7,437 bases of DNA from assembly GCA_905203795.1 (NCBI GenBank), contig CAJKXG010000057.1, positions 1 to 7,437 on the forward strand. Reading direction: 5' to 3'. The notes beneath the pieces were generated by a model, which did not search any database, had not been told where the DNA came from, and was given only the letters and a program-made list of their open reading frames with translations. This DNA is from an uncultured Oscillospiraceae bacterium (lineage in GTDB: Bacteria; Bacillota; Clostridia; Oscillospirales; Acutalibacteraceae). Position 1 is the first letter of the stretch. Each line of letters starts with the position of its first letter. Of this stretch, positions 1-4,762 are shown in pieces. A program made the position numbers and the translations under genes.

Positions 1-59
1 GTGGCTCAAAAGTTAAGCCGCAAGCTCGAATGTTTACTGATTTCAGAACACGACGTTGA

Positions 60-80
60 TTTCGCTCATCCAAAGCGAAA
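60..80 (-). other. Weak stem-loop downstream of the small peptide gene
   Basis: TTTCGCT (60-66) and AGCGAAA (74-80) form a perfect 7-bp stem with a 7-nt loop, starting about 17 nt past the stop codon of the small minus-strand peptide gene. No T-run follows on the minus strand, so it does not look like a complete intrinsic terminator. It may be 3' UTR structure. The real terminator probably lies left of the window edge. Another weak hairpin (GGCT/AGCC arms) sits at about 3-19. Confidence 0.25.
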
Positions 81-97
81 AGCATGTGACCATCAGC

Positions 98-208
98 TTA
101 GCATTTCGTGCCATTTTTGGCATAACTTTCAGCACTGTCGCCTACTACTACCAATAGTAGCGCTACAATGCTTACCAGTACGCTCAGAATGGCAATGGAA
201 AAGTTCAT
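98..208 (-). CDS. Small single-pass membrane peptide, 36 aa, unknown function
   Basis: This short gene encodes 36 residues. It starts MNFSIAILSV, has an uninterrupted hydrophobic stretch at about residues 3-23 (one membrane helix), and ends in a polar tail with D24, E27, K31, K35 and a terminal Cys36. The start is supported by a GGAG at 220-223, 11 nt upstream of the ATG (GGAGAT gives a 9-nt gap), and by a strong promoter about 65 bp upstream. No neighbour on the minus strand shares the transcript within the window. Size and layout (own promoter, structured leader) resemble type I toxin-like or holin-like small membrane peptides of Firmicutes. However, it lacks their usual strongly basic tail, and I do not recognise the family. 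A regulatory or signalling peptide is also possible. The gene is visible as sequence plus promoter plus ribosome binding site; the function is not known. Confidence 0.6.
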   Translation of the reverse strand: MNFSIAILSVLVSIVALLLVVVGDSAESYAKNGTKC

Positions 209-233
209 GGTCTATACATCTCCAACCAACGAA

Positions 234-297
234 TCACGCTTTACTGCTTCACTTTGTTAAAGCGTGACTATACTATAACACATTCTCCCACAAAGTG
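234..297. repeat. Two interleaved perfect inverted repeats over the small peptide promoter
   Basis: Pair A is TCACGCTTTA (234-243) with TAAAGCGTGA (258-267), 10-bp arms and a 14-bp gap. It begins at the predicted transcript start (about 265), so it could be an operator or a hairpin at the very 5' end of the mRNA. Pair B is CACTTTGT (250-257) with ACAAAGTG (290-297), 8-bp arms starting exactly 40 bp apart. It flanks the -10 box, and its outer arm overlaps the -35 box. The pairs interleave, so both could not fold at once in DNA. Pair B's outer arm lies upstream of the start site, which suggests protein binding rather than RNA structure for B. Confidence 0.55.
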
Positions 298-300
298 CAA
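272..300 (-). promoter_or_regulatory. Sigma-A promoter of the small peptide gene
   Basis: Read on the minus strand: -35 TTGCAC (300-295), a 17-bp spacer, then -10 TATAGT (277-272). The match to the vegetative consensus is strong. A second overlapping TATAGT (272-267) is too far from the -35 box. Transcription would start near 265, giving a leader of about 57 nt before the ATG at 208. Confidence 0.7.
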
Positions 301-597
301 GCCCTCTCTTGCATTTTTATAAGGATGACAATTTGACGAAATAATCGTGACAATTTTATATGAAATTTGTCCTAAACCATTCGCCGGAAATATCGGTCAA
401 TACGATACACACGGATATCATGTGAAAAGATGTACCGCGGCAGTACCTGATCGATATGTCAAATCGGCAACAAATCCGCGGAATTTTCAATTATTCATAA
501 GCGAATCAATATGGCTAAACTTCCTTATTTTTGAGCATTTTGCTGATTTCTATTTTTCTCGGTTTTGCCGATTTCAGTGTCGTTTTGTGTATATTTA
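301..597. other. Gene-free AT-rich stretch with a 9-bp direct repeat
   Basis: I see no convincing gene here. Open frames on either strand lack a ribosome binding site with a matching start and have no protein-like composition. TGACAATTT occurs twice, at 326-334 and 348-356, with starts 22 bp apart (about two helical turns). A possible weak plus-strand promoter (TTGACG at 334-339, TATATG 18 bp downstream) overlaps these repeats but leads to no recognisable gene. No terminator with a T-run is visible for the cysteine-rich gene that ends at 598. Confidence 0.4.
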
Positions 598-1020
598 TTA
601 CACTTCAATTCGTGCGCGAATGGTGACAATGCGGGCGCCGCCGGTGTTTTTCTCCTCAAAAGAAAGCTGTCCGTCACAAACCTGACACAGCTCTTTCGGA
701 TTCTCGGCACTCTCATCCGCCGTATGCACCGTCAGCAACAGCCGCTTTTGACTGGCGATACAAGCCCGCTGCGCTCCTGATAACACCTCGACATGTCCGC
801 ATTCACAGGGATTGATCAAAATCGCGCGGTTCTTTTCCCGCTGACACATGGCGCGATACAGCCGCGGACAATACAACAAGTCGCCGGGCGCGGTTTTCAC
901 GTTGCTCGACACATAATAATTGTCCACCAGATTCAGTGAACATTTGCCCGTTCTCATAAAATAACATGTATTTTTATTCAGCGTAAATGCCGCTTCCAAT
1001 TTGCCTTTGATCGTTCCCAT
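598..1020 (-). CDS. Cysteine-rich protein of unknown function, 140 aa
   Basis: I do not recognise this protein. It has nine cysteines in 140 residues: C19, C27, C51, C59, C72 and C74 (PCECGH), C87, and C112 and C115 (CQVC). The CxC and CxxC pairs and His76 suggest metal binding (zinc-ribbon-like) or redox function. There is no signal peptide or membrane segment, so it is probably cytoplasmic. The start is secure: a perfect GGAGG (1027-1031) sits 6 nt upstream of the ATG, and a promoter lies just beyond it, leaving a leader of only about 20 nt. The C-terminal part (residues 120-140) is rich in beta-forming and basic residues. It is divergent from the PadR regulator gene, with a 285-bp gap, so regulation by PadR is possible but unproven. 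The gene looks intact and monocistronic. Confidence 0.7.
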   Translation of the reverse strand: MGTIKGKLEAAFTLNKNTCYFMRTGKCSLNLVDNYYVSSNVKTAPGDLLYCPRLYRAMCQREKNRAILINPCECGHVEVLSGAQRACIASQKRLLLTVHTADESAENPKELCQVCDGQLSFEEKNTGGARIVTIRARIEV

Positions 1021-1026
1021 GATATG

Positions 1027-1076
1027 CCTCCATTTACTTTCCCACCTACTTTAACATATTCCCCGGGAAAAGGCAA
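1027..1076 (-). promoter_or_regulatory. Promoter and ribosome binding site of the cysteine-rich protein gene
   Basis: On the minus strand: -35 TTGCCT (1076-1071), a 17-bp spacer, then -10 TAAAGT (1053-1048). GGAGG follows at 1031-1027, 6 nt before the ATG. Predicted start is near 1041. A consensus TTGACA also occurs further upstream on the same strand (1166-1161) but has only a poor -10 partner (TATGGT, 19-bp spacer). Confidence 0.55.
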
Positions 1077-1174
1077 CAGTTTTCTCACGGTCATCGTATT
1101 TGCGGCAAAATTTCACGGCATATACACAAAAAAACACCATAACTTTTAAGGGATCTATTTTGTCAACGCGTAAT

Positions 1175-1189
1175 GTGAATTATTTTCAC
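1175..1189. promoter_or_regulatory. Small palindrome between divergent genes (candidate operator)
   Basis: GTGAA (1175-1179) and TTCAC (1185-1189) are perfect 5-bp arms around a 5-bp AT-only centre. It lies in the 285-bp gap between the cysteine-rich gene and the PadR gene, about 55 bp upstream of the PadR -35 box. It could bind a dimeric regulator. The arms are short, so chance is a real alternative. The rest of the gap is AT-rich with no gene. Confidence 0.25.
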
Positions 1190-1243
1190 TATTTTTATGC
1201 AACTTTTACAAAAACGTGCAATATGCTTTGTTTTGTTTTACGC

Positions 1244-1272
1244 TTGTTTTTTTCATGGGGAAGAGGTATTAT
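1244..1272 (+). promoter_or_regulatory. Promoter of the PadR-family gene
   Basis: TTGTTT (1244-1249), a 17-bp spacer, then TATTAT (1267-1272), one mismatch from the -10 consensus. Predicted start is near 1279, giving a leader of about 27 nt that contains the AAGGAG ribosome binding site. An overlapping TATAGT (1272-1277) lacks a well-spaced -35 box. Confidence 0.45.
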
Positions 1273-1305
1273 ATAGTCAGATTCTGAAAAGAAGGAGAAA
1301 ATGTT

Positions 1306-1680
1306 ATGAGAGTACAACACGAATCCAGAGGCGCCGGCGGTTTGATCGAAAACATGAAAAAAGGTTTGACCGAAATGCTGGTCCTGACCCTGCTCAACAA
1401 ACGTCCGATGCATATCTATGAGATCATCCGTATTTTGGATGAGCAGAGCGACGGCGTTTGCAAGGTTGCTTATCCCTATGCCGTGATTTATCGTCTGATG
1501 AACAGCCATCATGTCGAAGAAGCCGGCAAACGCGTGGCGGATGATCGTCTGCGTGCGTATTATCGCATCACCGATTCCGGCCGCGAGCATCTGGTCCAAA
1601 TGCAGAAAGAGTATCGTATGTTTACCGACGGTATGCAGAACATCTTTGCGTATCTGGACAAAGAAGAAGTCGAAGGCTAA
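1306..1680 (+). CDS. PadR-family transcriptional regulator
   Basis: A 124-aa cytoplasmic DNA-binding protein of the PadR family. The winged helix-turn-helix spans about residues 20-95: the first helix (GLTEMLVLTLL), then PMHIYEI (the usual 'YGYEI' position), a recognition helix around YPYAVIYRLM, and the wing ending in YYRITDSG (85-92), the family's hallmark 'YYxLTxxG'. One helix (about 93-118) follows for dimerisation, typical of the short PadR subfamily. The ATG has AGGAG 8 nt upstream (GGAG at 1294-1297). PadR proteins usually repress their own gene or neighbouring efflux or stress genes, releasing DNA when bound by small aromatic or drug-like ligands. No transporter lies in the same operon here, and the candidate target is the divergent cysteine-rich gene or PadR itself. 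The family call is firm; ligand and targets are unknown. Confidence 0.9.
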   Translation: MRVQHESRGAGGLIENMKKGLTEMLVLTLLNKRPMHIYEIIRILDEQSDGVCKVAYPYAVIYRLMNSHHVEEAGKRVADDRLRAYYRITDSGREHLVQMQKEYRMFTDGMQNIFAYLDKEEVEG

Positions 1681-1702
1681 GATTTCACTATTTGCTTTCC
1701 GC

Positions 1703-1740
1703 CAACACCGCTTGGAAGTTTCCGAGCGGTGTTGTTTTTT
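1703..1740 (+). terminator. Intrinsic terminator after the PadR gene
   Basis: CAACACCGCT (1703-1712) pairs perfectly with AGCGGTGTTG (1725-1734), and the pairing continues inward through a GGAA/TTCC segment. Six T's follow at 1735-1740. The hairpin starts 22 bp after the stop codon, so the PadR gene is a single-gene transcript. Confidence 0.9.
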
Positions 1741-1755
1741 ATGACCAGAAAGAAA

Positions 1756-1777
1756 AAGGTTACAGTTTTGTAACCTT
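1756..1777. promoter_or_regulatory. 22-bp palindrome just upstream of the Wzy_C gene promoter
   Basis: AAGGTTACA (1756-1764) and TGTAACCTT (1769-1777) are perfect 9-bp arms with a 4-bp centre, ending 2 bp before the -35 box. The position fits an operator for an activator or repressor of the O-antigen-ligase-like gene. Read on the minus strand, the hairpin is followed by a short T-run, so it could instead stop antisense transcription. I cannot name a regulator family from the sequence. Confidence 0.45.
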
Positions 1778-1779
1778 CG

Positions 1780-1808
1780 TTGATTGATTCGTAATTATAT
1801 GGTATAGT
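1780..1808 (+). promoter_or_regulatory. Promoter of the Wzy_C gene
   Basis: TTGATT (1780-1785), a 17-bp spacer, then TATAGT (1803-1808). Transcription would start near 1815, leaving a leader of about 38 nt before the ATG at 1853. This also argues against the ATG at 1832 as the main start. Confidence 0.6.
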
Positions 1809-1852
1809 GATATAGAATATAAACGAAATCCATGCAGAGAGGGGGGCGAAAC

Positions 1853-3172
1853 ATGAAAACAGCACGGTGCGCATCGAAAAAAGAGTTTTTCCGGCCATGG
1901 GTGCTGGCGCTGGTATTGTGTATCAGTATTCCCGCTTTCCCCGATTACATCGCCCCTCTGCTCGCAGGCGGCGCGTTTCTGCTGGCAAGACGGGACGCCC
2001 GTCAGCATCATCGTCCGATGACCTTCGGTACGACCGCCAAGCCGTTGATTCTCTTCCTTCTCTACATGTGCATCGGCGTACTGTATGCCAAAACGCCGCT
2101 GATGAGTTTCGGCACTGTGCTGATGTGGGTCGTCATGTTTTTGGTATACGTATCCATCACGACGGTTGTCACCACACCATCGCGTCTGGAAACAGCACTA
2201 TTTTCCATCACACTGGTCACCGGCTTGATCGGACTGATCGGCACGCTGCAATATCTGCTCCGCATGGCGGGCGTGTCCGTATCGTTCCAGTTTTGGGAGT
2301 GGATTGATCGTGCGGTATATGAGATTTTCCCCTTTAGCGTCAATCTCAACGTGACCGGCAACCGCGCCTGCGCCACCTTTGCCAATCCCAATGTACTCGG
2401 CGAATATCTCGTGATCGCCTTGCCGTTTGTCATTTACTATTCTTTCTGCATCGCGCGCGATCGTTGGCGGCTGTTCAGTCGTCTCTGCCTGTTGACTTCT
2501 GTTACCGCGCTCATTTTTACCTTCTCGCGCGGTTCTTATCTCGGCGCGCTGGTTGTCGTACTGATATTCGGCATCGCCAATATTAAAAGTCTGCAACCGA
2601 TGGTACTTGGCGGTATTTCAGCGCTGCTGCTGATGCCGGACAGCGTATGGTCGCGTCTGCTGGTGACGCGCAGTATGGACAAGGCGGTAACAGAACGGCT
2701 GGATGTATGGGAAATCAGCGCCAATCTGATCGCGCAGGATCCGCTGTTCGGGAGCGGTCCCGGGGTGCAGTATATCTGGAATGTGTTGAGTGCCAACAGC
2801 ATTGCCGCACCGCACGCGCATAATCTGATCCTGCAATTGCTGATCGAAGGCGGCGCGGTCGGGCTGTGCTTGATGCTGTTTATCGGATGGCAGTTGGTTC
2901 GGCATGTTCTGGAAATGATCGCTCTCCCCCATGCCCGCCAGACGGGCGTGATGATCGCCGCAGTAACGGCCGGATTCTGCGTTAACGCCATGGTGGAATA
3001 CCCGTTTTTGACGCCGAAGCTGATCGGTGTATTCATGATGATGCTGGCGTTGGCGGACGTGATGGGGCGGCAGCTGCTGGCACGCCCGTCCTATTTGCTG
3101 ACCGACGTCCTGCCGTTCGGCTCGTTCCTGCAAAAGCGGAAAGAAGACCGCATCGCCTGTATGCGGCGGTGA
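1853..3172 (+). CDS. O-antigen ligase/polymerase-like (Wzy_C) membrane protein
   Basis: A 439-aa multi-pass membrane protein of the O-antigen ligase (Wzy_C, PF04932-like) superfamily, which polymerises or ligates lipid-linked glycan repeat units at the outer face of the membrane. Hydrophobic segments run through the protein (about residues 16-45, 64-78, 86-106, 113-138, 182-200, 211-260, 325-350, 364-380, 388-403). Family signatures are present: the R171...FANPN (176-180) segment, the FSRG motif (224-227) at the end of a membrane helix, GSGPG (300-304) and HAHN (321-324) followed by E332-G333 in the large external loop region. The start at 1853 follows a G-rich ribosome binding site (GAGGGGGG) by about 6 nt; an in-frame ATG at 1832 would add seven residues but has no such site. 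In Gram-positives the likely product is an exopolysaccharide, teichuronic-acid-like polymer or glycoprotein glycan. No glycosyltransferase or flippase gene lies beside it, so the substrate is unknown. Confidence 0.85.
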   Translation: MKTARCASKKEFFRPWVLALVLCISIPAFPDYIAPLLAGGAFLLARRDARQHHRPMTFGTTAKPLILFLLYMCIGVLYAKTPLMSFGTVLMWVVMFLVYVSITTVVTTPSRLETALFSITLVTGLIGLIGTLQYLLRMAGVSVSFQFWEWIDRAVYEIFPFSVNLNVTGNRACATFANPNVLGEYLVIALPFVIYYSFCIARDRWRLFSRLCLLTSVTALIFTFSRGSYLGALVVVLIFGIANIKSLQPMVLGGISALLLMPDSVWSRLLVTRSMDKAVTERLDVWEISANLIAQDPLFGSGPGVQYIWNVLSANSIAAPHAHNLILQLLIEGGAVGLCLMLFIGWQLVRHVLEMIALPHARQTGVMIAAVTAGFCVNAMVEYPFLTPKLIGVFMMMLALADVMGRQLLARPSYLLTDVLPFGSFLQKRKEDRIACMRR

Positions 3173-3183
3173 ATAAATAGACT

Positions 3184-3225
3184 ATAAACGAAAGCCTTCC
3201 TCTTTTGTGGAAGGCTTTCGTTTAT
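3184..3225. terminator. Bidirectional terminator between Wzy_C and AraC genes
   Basis: ATAAACGAAAGCCTTCC (3184-3200) and GGAAGGCTTTCGTTTAT (3209-3225) are perfect 17-bp arms with an 8-nt loop. It lies between two convergent genes, ending at 3172 (plus) and 3276 (minus). The T-rich ends of the arms (CGTTTAT on both strands) serve as short U-tracts, so it can work in both directions. Confidence 0.85.
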
Positions 3226-3275
3226 GCACTTACATGCTATCTGCTTATATGGTACTAACCTGCACGCGGTCTTCG

Positions 3276-4580
3276 TTAAACCGCATTCTTTTTCTGCCAT
3301 TGATACGGGGTCTCGCCGTATTGGGCTTTAAACTGGCGGATGAAATGCCCCACATGCGGGATGCCGACCTCCAGCCCCGTCGCCGTCACCGATGTGCCGG
3401 CAGCGAGCAACTCCGTCGCCTTTTCCAGCCGCATACCCGTGAGCTGCTCCAAGGGCGTTAAGCCGATACAGCGGCGAAACAGCCGCGCAAAATACGCCTC
3501 CGACAGATGCACGGCGTTGGCAATCTGCCCGACCGACAGCGGCTCGGACAAATGCGCTTCCATGTACATCAGCGCTTCCCGTACATACGCCGCCCAGCGG
3601 TCGCCGGACGAGGACGACACCTCCCCGATCAGCCCGTGTTCACAGCACTGATACACGAGATCCAGCAGCAACGAACGGATCTTGATATCCTTATATTCGG
3701 AATCGGAACGATAGGTGTGAACAAGTGAACGGCAAAGCGGCTGCAATTGTTCATAGGCTTCATCCGCCGGTGTGACCAGCGTGCGAAACCGCTTCTTTTT
3801 CAGCCGGATATCCGACAAAATATCACTGCGGAACGATTGCTCCAAATGCACCAGATCAAACGCCATAAAGTAGCACGAGCCCGCGATGGCGGTATCCACA
3901 CTGTGAATCTGATCGGGATTGACAAACACGATGTCCTTCGCGTGATACGGCAGCGTTTCACCGTCGATGGTGATCTCGCCGTCGGCTTTTCCGTAGATGA
4001 TCTCCAGTTCACTGCGCGTGCGGGAAAGCGGACGCGTGCCCTCTGCTCCGCCGTTGTAGGTGATCATATCGAACGGCACATAGCCTTTGAGATGCTCGAC
4101 CGCCACCTGTTCCAGCGGTGTATGGTGCGTTTGCAACTCCAAAGCGTCGAACGTGGCGAAATTATCCGGCGTGGCCGTCTCATACACCTTGATGCGGCGG
4201 ATATAACACACGTCGTCGGGATCGGCGCCGAAATAGAAAAACAGATCCGTGCCGTCATCCCGCGTGCCGAAATGTGCATTGGTCAGGCGGATCGTCCATG
4301 TCGCCCACTCGTTGGCTTTGAAGAATTCCTTGTGGGTATTGATATCGTTGCCGATGATCTGCTCCTCCCCGTTTTCGCCGTTGGAGCGCATGATGATCCA
4401 GCCGTCGCGTCCGGGGTTGACCCAAAAATATTCCACTTCTACCGTCACGTCGCGGGCTTCACGGCGCACCACCGACTCCGGCACACGGTTGATCGCCAGC
4501 CAGCCGCAGTCGGGAAATCGCACACAGGAATAGGTGAACAGCGGTACAAGCTGCTCCTGTTCATCCTTGACCGTACTCAT
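3276..4580 (-). CDS. AraC-family regulator with an extra N-terminal beta-rich domain
   Basis: A 434-aa transcription factor with three parts. Residues 350-430 hold the double helix-turn-helix of the AraC family: first HTH about 349-370 (SVGQIANAVHLSEAYFARLF), second HTH about 397-420, ending GETPYQWQKK where the family has G.TP..Y/W. Residues about 165-250 look like the AraC cupin ligand pocket (ELEIIYGKADGEITIDGE, then VFVNPDQIHSV). Unusually, residues about 15-133 precede the cupin. They form an alternating hydrophobic/aromatic beta-rich stretch (VEVEYFWVNP, WATWTIRLTNAHF, DLFFYFGADP, CYIRRIKVYE) resembling a carbohydrate-binding beta-sandwich. AraC proteins are usually about 280-300 aa, so this extension is extra. 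The ATG at 4580 is chosen because GGGGG (4588-4592) sits 7 nt upstream; an in-frame ATG at 4664 would start inside the promoter. It is divergent from an AEC permease gene, its likely target. Ligand unknown; a sugar or organic acid is inferred. Confidence 0.9.
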   Translation of the reverse strand: MSTVKDEQEQLVPLFTYSCVRFPDCGWLAINRVPESVVRREARDVTVEVEYFWVNPGRDGWIIMRSNGENGEEQIIGNDINTHKEFFKANEWATWTIRLTNAHFGTRDDGTDLFFYFGADPDDVCYIRRIKVYETATPDNFATFDALELQTHHTPLEQVAVEHLKGYVPFDMITYNGGAEGTRPLSRTRSELEIIYGKADGEITIDGETLPYHAKDIVFVNPDQIHSVDTAIAGSCYFMAFDLVHLEQSFRSDILSDIRLKKKRFRTLVTPADEAYEQLQPLCRSLVHTYRSDSEYKDIKIRSLLLDLVYQCCEHGLIGEVSSSSGDRWAAYVREALMYMEAHLSEPLSVGQIANAVHLSEAYFARLFRRCIGLTPLEQLTGMRLEKATELLAAGTSVTATGLEVGIPHVGHFIRQFKAQYGETPYQWQKKNAV

Positions 4581-4603
4581 TCGGTCGCCCCCTTTTCCCT
4601 TAT

Positions 4604-4632
4604 AGCATAGCAGTTTCCGCAGAATTTTGCAA
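4604..4632 (-). promoter_or_regulatory. Promoter of the AraC-family gene
   Basis: On the minus strand: -35 TTGCAA (4632-4627), a 17-bp spacer, then -10 TATGCT (4609-4604). The predicted start is near 4597, just before the ribosome binding site, so the leader is very short. It lies inside the reading frame of the longer alternative start and so supports the start at 4580. Confidence 0.6.
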
Positions 4633-4642
4633 CTGTTAGGGC

Positions 4643-4661
4643 GAAAAAAGACAATTTTTTC
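4643..4661. promoter_or_regulatory. Candidate operator copy 1 (GAAAAAA-N5-TTTTTTC)
   Basis: GAAAAAA (4643-4649) and TTTTTTC (4655-4661) are perfect 7-bp inverted arms around GACAA. The site lies 10 bp upstream of the AraC gene's -35 box. With the preceding C it matches copy 2 at 16 of 20 positions, including nine in a row (CGAAAAAAG). The divergent regulator is the obvious candidate binder, by inference only. Confidence 0.5.
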
Positions 4662-4700
4662 CACACAGGAGTCAGAATTATGCTATATTTTGAAGAAATC

Positions 4701-4719
4701 GAAAAAAGGCTTTTGTTTC
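4701..4719. promoter_or_regulatory. Candidate operator copy 2, overlapping the permease -35 box
   Basis: GAAAAAA (4701-4707) and TTGTTTC (4713-4719), inverted arms with one mismatch around GGCTT. It starts exactly 58 bp from copy 1, and its right arm covers the -35 region of the AEC permease promoter (4711-4716). That position would suit repression, or class II-type activation of a promoter with a poor -35 box. Confidence 0.5.
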
Positions 4720-4739
4720 AGGCGGCATCGTGATATACT
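4711..4739 (+). promoter_or_regulatory. Extended -10 promoter of the AEC permease gene
   Basis: TATACT (4734-4739) is preceded by TGA (4731-4733), an extended -10 motif. The best-spaced -35 (TTTTGT, 4711-4716, 17-bp spacer) is a poor match, typical of a promoter that needs an activator. Transcription would start near 4746, about 17 nt before the ATG. Confidence 0.5.
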
Positions 4740-4762
4740 GTTACGGAAAGGCGGCTGTATGT

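Noticed and set aside
1..267. An 88-codon plus-strand open frame at the left edge
   Set aside because: It has no visible start signals and runs antisense through the small peptide gene and into its promoter. Composition is unlike a real protein (Cys, His and Trp rich).
347..685. A 112-codon plus-strand open frame in the AT-rich stretch
   Set aside because: GTG start with no ribosome binding site, and it overlaps the end of the supported cysteine-rich gene.
1141..1208. Repeated AACTTTTA at 1141 and 1201
   Set aside because: Short, AT-rich, exactly 60 bp apart with no link to promoter elements; likely chance.
3266..3284. GCGGT/ACCGC hairpin at the end of the AraC gene
   Set aside because: Only a 5-bp stem with no T-run; the much stronger hairpin at 3184-3225 serves as terminator.
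3747..4610. A 287-codon plus-strand open frame opposite the AraC gene
   Set aside because: Antisense shadow of a well-supported AraC coding region, with no domain or start signals.
4601..4687. Inverted 9-mers TATAGCATA (4601-4609) and TATGCTATA (4679-4687) in the divergent gap
   Set aside because: One is the AraC -10 box and the other a -10-like sequence with a poor -35 partner. Similarity is probably due to promoter-like composition.
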